A DNA stretch of 64,000 nt, from NCBI RefSeq assembly GCF_021869535.1, contig NW_026262734.1, positions 80,972,339 to 81,036,338 of the forward strand, given 5' to 3'. The stretch comes from Mytilus californianus. Lineage: Eukaryota > Mollusca > Bivalvia > Mytilida > Mytilidae. Positions 51,978 to 60,019 of the stretch are shown piece after piece. The translations under genes were made by a program, and so were the position numbers. How positions within the stretch are numbered: position 1 is the first letter of the stretch; the number at the start of each line of letters is the position of its first letter. A model generated the notes under the pieces. It saw only the letters and a list, made by a program, of their open reading frames with translations, did not search any database and was not told where the DNA came from.

Positions 51978-52238
51978 CAAAATTATTCTAAAGATCCTGA
52001 GGATATAACGAACAAATTTGAGACATAAATTTGTCATAATCTTTTACGGTTGCGAAGGAGATGCGTACACAAGAAAAACAATGTTTGGGGAGATAACTCT
52101 TACAATAAAAAGTATTCAGCTAAACAGGGTCAGTTTCAAAATTGCAATAACTGTTCGATATCATACACAAAATATCTAAGCGACATCTTTCGAAACAAAA
52201 AAGCACCGTCAGAAAAAAGTGGCGGAAGAAGAAAATAA
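51978..52238 (+). pseudogene. Decayed protein-like frame inside the hairpin element
   Basis: One frame reads Lys-Asp-Pro-Glu-Asp-Ile-Thr-Asn, a stop at 52026-52028, then Arg-Arg-Arg-Cys and Gly-Asp-Asn-Ser-Tyr, ending in a basic tail at 52238. The second copy (from about 53672) shows the same order in one frame (Pro-Glu-Asp-Val-Thr-Asn, Arg-Arg-Arg-Cys, Gly-Asp-Asn-Ser-Tyr) with its own stops and a later frame shift. This may be the relic of a coding region or merely nucleotide similarity. No function is recognised. Confidence 0.3.
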
Positions 52239-52260
52239 GAATAATCAGAAGAAAACCAAT

Positions 52261-52290
52261 AGGTCTTTCCACAGAAAAGTGGAAAGACCT
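52261..52290. repeat. Perfect hairpin, 12-bp stem, 6-nt loop
   Basis: AGGTCTTTCCAC - AGAAAA - GTGGAAAGACCT. The same hairpin recurs at 53960-53989 and 54014-54043, and as a broken half at 54071-54090. Confidence 0.95.
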
Positions 52291-52303
52291 AATAAATACA
52301 AAT

Positions 52304-52339
52304 CAATTGTTTTAAAAACAATTGTTAGACGGTCTTTCC
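52304..52339. repeat. Second palindrome plus GGTCTTTCC motif
   Basis: CAATTGTTTT/AAAACAATTG (52304-52324) is followed by GGTCTTTCC at 52331-52339. It repeats, in direct orientation, the palindrome-then-GGTCTTTCC layout seen at 51166-51199. Confidence 0.8.
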
Positions 52340-52354
52340 CCTCCAAAACATGAA

Positions 52355-52547
52355 TAATTGATTTTTTGATTGATTGATTGGTTGGTTGGCTAATATACTA
52401 ATTAAACCCATTGATTGATTGATTGGCTGATATACTAATTAAACCCATGGGATAGGGTCTCTTTAAACAAGCGAAAAAGAAACAAATGCGTTGGACCCCG
52501 TATTAAACAGATTTAATGATTAGTTGATTGGTTGGTTGATTGATTTG

Positions 52548-52590
<43 letters not shown>
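52355..52590. repeat. (TGAT)n / TTGG simple-repeat tract
   Basis: Degenerate TGAT and TTGG tetranucleotides, including a tandem copy of a ~40-bp piece ending AATATACTAATTAAACCCA or its TGATATACTAATTAAACCCA variant (52392-52446). A purer TGAT run covers about 52545-52590. Read on the minus strand, the last run is an ATCA tail of the kind found at mollusc SINE ends. Confidence 0.9.
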
Positions 52591-52592
<2 letters not shown>

Positions 52593-52695
52593 AGTCTGCA
52601 TGGCACTCTCCCTCTCTTAGCGAGGCCTAGGAATTAAAGTCGATATTCTGACCGACGACGTGGCTGCGTACTTATACATCTTGCACTCCCAAACA
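52591..52695 (-). mobile_element. Probable SINE 3' fragment with ATCA tail
   Basis: On the minus strand the order is GAATATCGACTTTAATTCC, CTAGGCCTCGCTAAGAGA, GTGCCATG, then the (ATCA)n tail. I recognise this arrangement from mollusc SINE bodies. No tRNA-like head is visible, so the copy seems 5'-truncated. Confidence 0.45.
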
Positions 52696-52933
52696 GACAG
52701 CCTAAGGATATCCTAAAGAATAAAAGTCCTGACATCTTCTTTTATTTAAAATTTACTCTTATTTTCTATTGGAACTCGTACTTCGTGGTTTCTTTTACGT
52801 GCTGTGTTTGCATTTTGTTTGAACTTGTTGGAAAAAACTGAGTAACATTTTATCTTGGAAGTTTCACATTCTATATATGGATATGGCATGGTTTATTCTA
52901 ATTTTAGGTCCGCGCGCGCGAGGGTGTTTTGAA

Positions 52934-52943
52934 GTCACGTGAC
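52934..52943. promoter_or_regulatory. GTCACGTGAC palindromic E-box
   Basis: A perfect 10-bp palindrome matching the CACGTG class bound by bHLH-zip factors (USF/TFEB-like) in animals, next to a locally CpG-rich CG run. It is overlapped by GACGTTCA. No gene start can be tied to it, so a regulatory role is inference only. Confidence 0.25.
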
Positions 52944-53371
52944 GTTCAAATATATATGTCTGGAGTTAGAATATTGATTTCTTTTCAGGGGAGACCGTTG
53001 AACAGAGCACATGTGTATTGATCGGAGAAACACGATCACTATTGGTTTTATTATTTACAGGTCATTGATGACGGATCATGCATGCATCTTACGTACACAT
53101 GTTTACGGGAGCACAGATTTGTATTTTAATGCATGTTTAAAACAATTGATTGTAGGATTTCAGCAATATTTACGATTTTTCTACGTCATGGAATTTTTTT
53201 CCTCAATCAAGCGGACCGCGTCTAACGGGAACATGAATTGGAGCCGATTTTTGCAGTAATGAATTTCTATTTAAGAAGTTTGTACATCAGAAGGATTGCA
53301 TTTTTACAGTAAAATGTACAGGACTGAACTTCAAGGCGAAATGGGATTCCTCAAAGTAGAAGAAAAAAAAA

Positions 53372-53383
53372 GGGGGGGGGGGG
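53372..53383. repeat. G12 tract
   Basis: Twelve consecutive G after a nine-A run, followed by AGGGTGG. A possible G-quadruplex seed on the plus strand; also a likely site of sequencing length error. Confidence 0.9.
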
Positions 53384-53629
53384 AGGGTGGAGAATGGTGG
53401 AACTATTAAGATAAGAGGCATGTATACATCATGTTAGCTGCAAAGTTTGAGGCTATAATTAGTTCATTTTGTTCATTTTACTATTTCAGTGGCATGGAAC
53501 CCTAAAACAATGACGCGTACCATTTTGACAAAAGCTTTCCAGTAATATCATTTTGGTCAAATTTTTTTATACGGCTTACGGTTTACGTGTTACAAAAACA
53601 TAACGACAAATTAATTTGGTAAAGGCAGA

Positions 53630-53989
53630 TAACTCCTTTAAGATCTCACTTTATCGCTTCGATCCAAATTAGGCAAAAATTCCTGAGGATGTAACAAACA
53701 ATTTAGAAAAAGAATTTTGTCGATATCTTTTTTTGTTACGAAGGAGATGCACACAGATGATAAACAGTAAATAGGGAGATAACTCTTACAAAGAAAATGG
53801 TTCGGCTTAGCAGGGTGAAATTTAAACGCGCATAAACTAACGATACAATATGAGAAATATCTAAGCGACATATTGCGAAACAAACATTTATCGCAAGAAC
53901 AAATATTGGCGGAAGAAAAAAAAGAAAAAAATAATAATAATAATCAGAACAAATACAATAGGTCTTTCCACAGAAAAGTGGAAAGACCT
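53630..53989 (+). mobile_element. Second copy (3' part) of the hairpin element
   Basis: It matches 51960-52290 in the same orientation: CCTGAGGAT, CGAAGGAGATGC, AGATAACTCTTACAA, ATATCTAAGCGACAT and GGCGGAAGAA occur in the same order with similar spacing, ending in the same perfect hairpin. The 5' half of the element is absent. An AAT-rich stretch precedes the hairpin. Confidence 0.8.
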
Positions 53990-54090
53990 AATAATAATCA
54001 GAAGAAAACCAATAGGTCTTTCCACAGAAAAGTGGAAAGACCTAATAATAATAATCAGAAGAAAACCAATAGGTCTTTCCACAGAAAAGT
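53929..54090. repeat. Tandem hairpin array (2.5 copies)
   Basis: AATAATCAGAAGAAAACCAAT plus the hairpin is repeated with steps of 54 and 57 bp (hairpins from 53960, 54014 and 54071). The last copy stops inside the loop/right arm (AAGTATAG). A 73-codon ORF with repeated Asn-Arg-Ser-Phe-His peptides (53873-54094) is a by-product of the tandem repeat. Confidence 0.9.
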
Positions 54091-54104
54091 ATAGAAAAAT
54101 ATTC

Positions 54105-54585
54105 AATTGAGAAAACTAACGGCTTAATTTATAACAAAACACTTTATTTACGGTAAATAAATATGACAGATATGAACCAACGACAACCACAGAACTACAG
54201 ACTCGTGACTTGGGACTGGTAAATACAGAATGTGGCGTGGTTAAACATGTTTGTGAGCGCTCAACCCCCCCCCCCCCTCTAAACCTGGGACAGTAATGTA
54301 ACAGCACAACATAAGAACAAACTATAAAAATCAGTTGAAAAAGGTTTCACTCATCAGATCGATACAAAGCAGAAAAAATCAAACAAAAACACAGACCGGA
54401 CGTGGCAGGGTATTTATCCATCCCTCGTCCCTAACAACAAAAAGGACACTAAGTAAAGATCTGGGAGTACTCGTAGTGACTGACAGCTAGTTTAAAGCCA
54501 ATAACAACAATTAAAAAAACAGTATGTATCTAAGATCTAGTATGTTTAATTTATCTTTTGTGCGACAGGCCAAAACACCAACGTG
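54105..54585 (-). mobile_element. Retroelement 3'-tail-like dispersed repeat
   Basis: GACAACCACAGAACTACAG, ACTTGGGACTGGTA, GTGGTTAAACATGT, then CGTGGCAGGGTATTTATCC and GGGAGTACTCGTAGTGACTG form a familiar mussel dispersed repeat. The first part resembles 57445-57490 (ACTTTGGACAGG, CGGGGTTAAACATGT). A run of 13 C lies at 54265-54277. The small minus-strand ORF here is a shadow. Confidence 0.55.
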
Positions 54586-54589
54586 GCAA

Positions 54590-55454
54590 CATGTACTTGT
54601 TCAAGGTAAAAACCTGAAAATGTTCTATATCATAGTGAGTCAAACATTCAAAACTTCACATAACTGTTTAAAAAAAAACAAATGTTAACCATTCAAACAT
54701 TATTGCAACATATTTACGTAATGAATAAAATTAAAAAAAAAAAGGAATACGAATAATCAACTTAAAAATTGAGAGCATATACAAGGACACGGAAATTACT
54801 AAACCAAACTTGTTGATATAATGAAACCATTATAAATATGGAAAGGCGGTAGGGGTTGGAAGCTGATTGGATGGCAAGAGGATTTTCTTCCCGCATGATC
54901 ATTTTTATCAATTATTGCTAGGAACGTCGATTTTTTTTTATTGACAATGCTGCATCAAATATTCCCTTTTTTTTCAATACTAAACTATTTGCTGAAGACA
55001 TATATTTTTCAAGTTACCTTTTAAAAGTCAGTTGCAATGTTAGGTTATTTATTTTCTAAACCCCCCTCCAAATATTAAGTAATCGTCTGCTGTCGTTATA
55101 AAAGGACTAACATTTTAAATACATTTTGTGTAATTGAAAATGTATACGGTTCAATTACTTCTTTTCTATTTGGATATCACGCCATAGTCCAATACATGTT
55201 TAACTGTTTTAAACAAGTGCATTCAAAGAAAATATTAGAGTGATAATAGCAGCAAACTTTTTAGGGGTAGGGTCTCGGTTATCTTGTCAATGATAACTTT
55301 AAAAAAAAATAAGGGAAATTTCTTGAAGAGGGATGAACATGCGTTACAAATTTAACATGATTTTGCTTTGCATCATATATTCATTTTAGTTAAACTATCT
55401 GATTGTTAATTTCCTAGAAGTAAATAGTTAACTTCACAAGACTTACCATGCTAA
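54590..55454. other. AT-rich DNA without recognisable genes
   Basis: No ORF of interest, no RNA gene and no repeat matched elsewhere in the window. Several homopolymer A and T runs. Confidence 0.55.
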
Positions 55455-55602
55455 AAGAGGGACGAAAAATACCAGAGGGACAGTCAAACTCATAGATCGA
55501 AAACAAACTGACAACGTCATGGCCAAAAATAAAAAGACAAACAGACAAATAATAGTACAGATGACACAACATAGAAAACTAAAGACTAAGCAACACGAAC
55601 CC
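55455..55602 (-). mobile_element. Detached 148-bp copy of the retroelement 3' tail
   Basis: It matches 55986-56133 base for base except for about four substitutions, in the same orientation. There is no coding part attached. Confidence 0.9.
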
Positions 55603-55985
55603 TATGCTAAGTGGCATTCGAATAAAACAGTTAAATTAGGGAATTGAATAGCAGTGATAAACCAAAAAATCAATTTTTAAAAATTAAAAACTTGTCATAA
55701 ATCTTAGCTAATTAAAGTCCATCTATGACTGGTGGTAGAAAAATCTTAGTGTTGTCACATTTGAAACGTACGGAATAATGCAAGCAATTAAAAGTTGTCT
55801 ATTTCAATATTTTTATCATCATTAAAGTTCTTCTGATTTCGGTGGTCTCTAACCATAACCTGCAAGTCCATCTCTTATCATGCAGATGAAACCAGGCCTT
55901 AATATAGCTTTAATCTATCATTTGAATCTATATAAGCTATCAACATTCTTTACGAAAAAAAGTAAAATAAACGATATAAACTTAC
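55603..55985. other. Spacer between the two tail copies
   Basis: AT-rich, no gene or recognised repeat. Confidence 0.55.
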
Positions 55986-56870
55986 AAGAGGGACGAACGA
56001 TACCAGAGGGACAGTCAAACTCATAGATCGAAAACAAACTGACAACGCCATGGCCAAAAATAAAAAGACAAACAGACAAATAATAGTACAGATGACACAA
56101 CATAGAAAACTAACGACTAAGCAACACGAACCCCACCAAAAACTGGGAGTGATCTCAGGTGCTCCGGAAGGGTAAGCAGATCCTGCTCCACATGTGGCAC
56201 CAGTCGTGTTGCTTATGTTATTAAATCCGGTAAATAGTCTAATTCGGTAGGTCACATTCGTGAAAAGGGAAGGGTATTGTAGTTACGACATAAGGAACAT
56301 ATCCGATATCATCTGTGAAACGGTTATTACCATAACGGTCAACCAACTCGTGATGGCGTCCGTAAAATTTACGAAGTGATGACTTCAACTTCACCATTTG
56401 GAACTCTTGGTTTAATAGCTTCCTTGTGAGCAGCAATCCTCTATCAAAGAAATCATGATAGGAAATACAAGCCCGGGAATATCGTATAAATTGGGAAATA
56501 TATACTCCGTATGCAGGTGCTGCTGGAATGTTGCTACATAGAAATGGAAAGTTCACAATTGGGAAGCTGAAATCATCTCTTTTGTCGTAAACCGACCCTC
56601 ATTGTCAATTTCTAGAGTAAGTCCAGATACGAGGCAGACTTAACTGTATCTGTAGTATCCTTTATCTCTAGTTCGATGGGATAGATTCGTTCAACATAGT
56701 CACCAAATTTTGTCTCATCTAGTGAGAGAACATCATCTATATAGCGGAACGTAAAGTTAAAGGATATTGCTAACTTTTTATCTTTCTTCCTAAGAAGTTC
56801 CTGTATGAAGTCAGCCTCATAATAATAAAGAAACAAGTCGGCAAGAAGAGGGCTCAAATTAGGTGACAGC
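55986..56870 (-). mobile_element. 5'-truncated non-LTR-type retroelement
   Basis: Read on the minus strand, the reverse transcriptase C-terminal half (56857 to 56239) is followed by a non-coding 3' tail that ends at AGAGGGACGAACG (about 55986). The tail includes CTTATGTCGTAACTACAAT, GCAACACGACTGGTGCC and a CTTCCGGAGCACCTGAG block. Only the 3' third or so of an element seems present. The YIDD box and lack of LTRs suggest a Penelope-like or other non-LTR class; the exact class is unverified. Confidence 0.8.
56239..56857 (-). pseudogene. Reverse transcriptase fragment (YIDD), frameshifted
   Basis: The upstream piece (56857-56612, 81 residues) has a Pro-Leu-Leu-Ala-Asp-Leu-Phe stretch at residues 3-9 and the catalytic Phe-Arg-Tyr-Ile-Asp-Asp-Val box at 37-43, with the metal-binding aspartates at 41 and 42. 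It ends in a Ser-Tyr-Leu-Asp-Leu segment that runs into a stop. The downstream piece (56556-56239, 105 residues) is in another frame and contains Ala-Pro-Ala-Tyr-Gly-Val-Tyr-Ile-Ser-Gln, an Arg-Ala-Cys and a Lys-Phe-Tyr-Gly-Arg-His-His stretch. Between them at least one single-base loss and a further short deletion break the frame. Upstream palm motifs are missing. Function when intact: RNA-templated DNA synthesis for retrotransposition; here inactive. Confidence 0.8.
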
Positions 56871-57059
56871 TAGGTGACATAATGATCACAGGTACGCATA
56901 CCCACAGCATAACTCATGGAATGTAGTTGTATATTATGATCCATTGTAGTGTGCTTAAATTCTAGTAGATTTCGTCAAACATCATCATCATTGAAAAGTA
57001 TGTCAAAACCATTGAAATGAACTTAACCTTTATTCTATGGTCAATGACATTGTGTGCAA

Positions 57060-57200
57060 ATTTCAAAATATTTGTTAAGGTGGTACTTTGATTTTCTGGA
57101 ACCCAACAAAATCATAATTGGTGAGGTAACTGAGAGCATAACACTTGGTTAAAGGTGTTTTTAAACATCAATAACTTTGTCAAATCTGCATGGAATTCTA
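57060..57200. repeat. Diverged repeat block with CATCAATAACTTTGTCAAA
   Basis: It shares the CATCAATAACTTTG ... GGAATTCTATGA phrase with diverged blocks at 57600-57730 and 58470-58670 (AATTTTACGA, AATTTGATGA, TGATCAAAAGACAT). Probably several ancient copies of one dispersed family. Confidence 0.5.
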
Positions 57201-57204
57201 TGAT

Positions 57205-57495
57205 AAAATTGAGAATGGAAATAGGGAATGTGTCAAAGAGACAACAACCCGACCAAGAGCAGAAAACAGCCCAAGGCTATCAATGGGTCTTCAACACAGC
57301 GAGAAAATCCCGCACCCGGAGGCGGGTTTCAGCTGCCCCTAAAAAAAAGTGTACTAGTTCAGCGAAAATGGACGTCACACTAAACTCCAAAATTTAAAAA
57401 AAAAAATACAAAAAAAACACAAGACTAACAAAAGCCAGAGGCTCCTGACTTTGGACAGGCGCAAAAAATGCGGCGGGGTTAAACATGTATAATGA
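57205..57495 (-). mobile_element. Dispersed repeat with CCCGCACCCGGAGGCGGG block
   Basis: GTGTCAAAGAGACAACAACC, GGGTCTTCAACACAGCGAG, CCCGCACCCGGAGGCGGG and GCCAGAGGCTCCTGACTT are in the order I know from a very frequent mussel repeat. The 80-codon ORF across it is a shadow. Minus-strand assignment follows the orientation of related 3' tails and is tentative. Confidence 0.55.
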
Positions 57496-57499
57496 AACT

Positions 57500-57865
57500 T
57501 GTTCAAAAGATCAGAAGATTTGTTTATGATCAAAAGACATAGTTCAGAGCAAAAGTTTTAAAATAGTGTACTGATATATGGACTCCGTGTTTTAAGTTTA
57601 CATTCAGATACAGTCTTAAATTAAAGTTTTCAATACACCATAAACTTTGTCTAACCTGTATTGAATTTTACGAAATATGGAAAGTTTTATGATCAAAAGA
57701 CATTATCAAGAGCAAACCTTTGCAATTAAAACAGTCTGAGAAAACGTGATGTAAATATTAGTTGTAATTAGTTTGAACTAGCTTTCAGTTACTGCGATAA
57801 CTATTTTATCGGTGTTTAGTTTTTATGTAAGTTGTGCTTATACAAATCTATTGAGTTAAGCCATT
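57500..57865. repeat. Diverged dispersed-repeat block
   Basis: TTTATGATCAAAAGACAT occurs twice (57523-57540 and 57688-57705 in similar form), with an AATACACCATAAACTTTGTC phrase between. It is related to the blocks at 57060 and 58470. No coding content. Confidence 0.45.
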
Positions 57866-57869
57866 TACA

Positions 57870-58378
57870 ACTGAATTGTGTAGTTTGTTAATTTGTTATG
57901 CTATTCCATCACTCTCCAAGGTTATATGGGAGGGTTGAGCACACACAAACATGTCTAAACCCGTCACATTCTTAACGTGCCTGTTTCAAGTCAGGAGCCT
58001 GTTTACTGGTATTGTTTGTTTTCCTCTTCTAGTTGATGTGTTTCCCTCGTTTTTAGTTTTTATACCGAATTTGTTTTCTCTCAATCTATTTATGACTTTT
58101 GAACACCGGTATACTACATTTTACTACTGTTGCCTTTGTTCATTTCTGTCATAATTGTTTTTCGTAAACTGTTCTTATAAATTAGGCCGTCAGATTTCTC
58201 GTTCGAATTGTTTTACATTTTTAATGTCGGGACATTTTATAGCCGACTAAACGGTCTGATTTTGTTTCATTTTTGAAGGTCGTACGGTGACCTAAAATTA
58301 CTTAGATTCGCTTCATTTGAGCTCTGGTGGATAGTTGTCTCATTGGCAATTATACTGCATCTCCTTATTATCATATTT
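57870..58378 (+). mobile_element. Plus-strand retroelement tail
   Basis: Order on the plus strand: GGGAGGGTTGAGCAC, CAAGTCAGGAGCCTG, GTGTTTCCCTCG, TTTATGACTTTTGAACA-CCGGTATACTAC, TTTTATAGCCGACTA, GGTCGTACGGTGACC and GTTGTCTCATTGGCAAT. The middle matches 61378-61475 in the same orientation. The end is the reverse complement of the repeat inside duplication copies B-D. The 67-codon ORF is a shadow. Confidence 0.7.
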
Positions 58379-58439
58379 CAGCCATGTATCTTTTTCCGTT
58401 TTTTACTGATACAAGGACTTTTTAATTCGGTTAACATAT

Positions 58440-58675
58440 AGATACAGTCTGGCATTGCAGTTTTATAGTCATTAATAACCGTGACAAACCTTCATAGAAT
58501 TTGATGAAAATGCCAGAAGCTTTGTTTATGGTTAACAAATAACATCTGGTGCAAATTTTGAAGAAAAAAAATTGTTTGTCATTTTCCCATACTTTACTGA
58601 TAAATCGTTGTAGGCAATATAATAGATTTTTTTAAACATCAATAACTATTGTTTAGCCTTGAATATTTATTTTTA
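58440..58675. repeat. Diverged dispersed-repeat block
   Basis: GTTTATGGTTAACAAATAACATC, CATACTTTACTGATAAAT and AAACATCAATAACTATTG echo the blocks at 57060 and 57600. Decayed. Confidence 0.4.
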
Positions 58676-58679
58676 GAAA

Positions 58680-58986
58680 AATTAAAATGTAAAGAGACAC
58701 TGCCTAACTTCTTTACTATGATACTAAATCAAGCGTTTATTTAATGTCACATTCAGATGTTTTCAACATCATCACTTTTCAGTTACTCCTACGCCACTGA
58801 TGTATTGTTTGAGGAGGAAAACATTTCTAATTCCCTCTCTTTCGATTTAAAAAAGGTTATATTGATGAAATACAGCTTTATTGAAAAACAAATTCTAGCT
58901 CTCTTCACCATGCCTTTTGACTTTTTTTATTTTATTGATATATCAACCTTTAATAATTTTTCACATTTTAAATTGACATTGGTATT
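58680..58986. other. AT-rich DNA without recognisable genes
   Basis: A 101-codon ORF (58757-59062) crosses this stretch but runs into the SINE head and resembles no known protein, so I do not call a gene. Confidence 0.55.
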
Positions 58987-58998
58987 CAACTACCAGGT
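58987..58998. repeat. Target-site duplication, left
   Basis: CAACTACCAGGT; it matches CAACTATCAGGT at 59248-59259 in 11 of 12 positions. Confidence 0.75.
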
Positions 58999-59247
58999 GG
59001 GGCCTTGGTGGCCGAGTGGTCTAAGTATTTCAACTACTGTATCACTAGCCTATCAACACTGAGGTTGTGAGCTCAAGGCCCGCACGTGGCAGATTGGTTC
59101 GACTTCAATCTTAATTGACGAGGATTGTCAGTTTTCCTACCGAAGTTCTGTGTTCTCTATGGGCACTCCGGCATCCTCCACCAATAAAAACTGGCCACCA
59201 AGAAATAGCCAACAGCGCTGAAAGTGGCGTTAAACACCAAAATCAAT
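58999..59247 (+). mobile_element. tRNA-derived SINE with mollusc-type body
   Basis: The head GGGGCCTTGGTGGCCGAGTGG contains an A box (TGGCCGAGTGG, 59009-59019). A decayed B box lies near 59070-59081 (GAGCTCAAGGCC). The body holds CTCCACCAATAAAAACTGGCC and GGCGTTAAACACCAA, then a short AATCAATC tail. The body and tail fit the V-SINE-like/RUDI type described in molluscs, by recollection only. Flanking 12-bp repeats with one mismatch indicate an insertion old enough to have mutated its B box yet still delimited. Confidence 0.85.
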
Positions 59248-59259
59248 CAACTATCAGGT
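59248..59259. repeat. Target-site duplication, right
   Basis: CAACTATCAGGT, partner of 58987-58998. It overlaps the end of the SINE tail by the ambiguous CAA. Confidence 0.75.
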
Positions 59260-59789
59260 AAAATGTAATTTTGTTTTAACGCTAACACTTTGATTATCAA
59301 GTTTGTTTTTAGAGTATTCGAATATAACCACATGCAATCTCACCTGAATGAAATCGCTAACAGGCTTCTCTCGAGAATAAGGAATAAATTTCAAAGTTAC
59401 AATTTCTGTATTTAGCGGAATCGAATCTTTACTTAACTGAAATTCTCAAGTATATTGATAAGTATCATACAAAATACATAAAATGTAAACATAAAAGTCT
59501 ACTATTAATGGAATTCCGTTTCAAGTTATACACTCAAGTGCGATTTCCGAAGTTTTCCAGTACTAAAACCCTAAAGCAATATTTAAAATCAACAAACAGG
59601 ATACCTCCATTCAGATGTACATCGATGAAAACCGAAGTTTTTACAACCAAACAACTTATGTTGTGACTATCTTTCAACTAGTAAGTTTAAGATACGTACA
59701 AAATGATTAATTATGTCATTAATGTCTTAATATGAATTTGAAGGCCTGTAATACCTTGTGCATAAGGTATTGCTTTTGCTCATTGTCGA
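59260..59789. other. AT-rich DNA without recognisable genes
   Basis: No ORF, RNA gene or matched repeat. Confidence 0.5.
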
Positions 59790-59885
59790 ATGCCGTAGGG
59801 TGAGCTATAGTTGCTAACTTTTACGTCATTTGGTCTATGATAGATAGTTGTTTCCATGGAAATTATACTAAATCTCCTTATAACG
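59790..59885 (+). mobile_element. Decayed retroelement tail fragment
   Basis: GAATGCCGTAGGGTGAGCTATAG ... GTCATTTGGTCTATG ... TAGTTGTTTCCATGGAAATTAT parallels the end of 57870-58378 with many substitutions. Confidence 0.55.
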
Positions 59886-60019
59886 GTCATTTGAAAAAAA
59901 TAAACTTCCTAATTTTTTTAAAGTGGTCTTTTTAACGAAATCTTGATCATAGATATTATATAGAAAGGTTATTTCGATTTCATAACACAATAAAACTTGG
60001 ACGATTTTGTGGGTGAGAC

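Larger units (their letters stand above)
51188..52290 (+). mobile_element. Putative non-autonomous TIR/hairpin element, ~1.1 kb
   Basis: The sequence begins AGGTCTTTCCAC and ends GTGGAAAGACCT, a perfect 12-bp terminal inverted repeat. The last 30 bp also form a perfect hairpin by themselves. The interior has three ACTTCCGG motifs (51338-51480), two copies of a GATTCCAAAAATAT phrase, a GACCTTGACCTTTGACC run, and a 29-bp direct repeat at 51627-51655 and 51849-51877. A second partial copy at 53630-53989 shares the last ~350 bp. I see no transposase and no clear target-site duplication. Both ends are flanked by CAATTGTT/AACAATTG palindromes. It could be a MITE-like DNA element or a Helentron-associated type (as the bivalve pearl elements are thought to be); class unresolved. 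Confidence 0.6.
52696..53629. other. Mostly unique DNA, no supported gene
   Basis: The stretch contains a CGCGCGCGCG run (about 52910-52920), an E-box palindrome, a G-tract, and an 82-codon ORF (53011-53259) that resembles nothing I know and has no neighbouring gene signals. I do not call a gene. Confidence 0.55.

Noticed and set aside
53011..53259. 82-codon ORF downstream of the E-box as a gene
   Set aside because: No recognisable domain, no signal of splicing or a partner exon, and similar lengths arise by chance in this window.
53873..54094. 73-codon ORF with repeated Asn-Arg-Ser-Phe-His peptides as a repeat protein
   Set aside because: It is a translation of the tandem hairpin array; the equivalent frame is not maintained in the related copy at 52238-52290.
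54265..54277. C13 run as telomeric or i-motif element
   Set aside because: A simple homopolymer within a dispersed repeat whose related copies carry shorter C runs; likely slippage.
57951..58154. 67-codon hydrophobic ORF as a membrane protein
   Set aside because: It lies wholly in a dispersed tail repeat and is matched at nucleotide level at 61378-61475 without a conserved frame.
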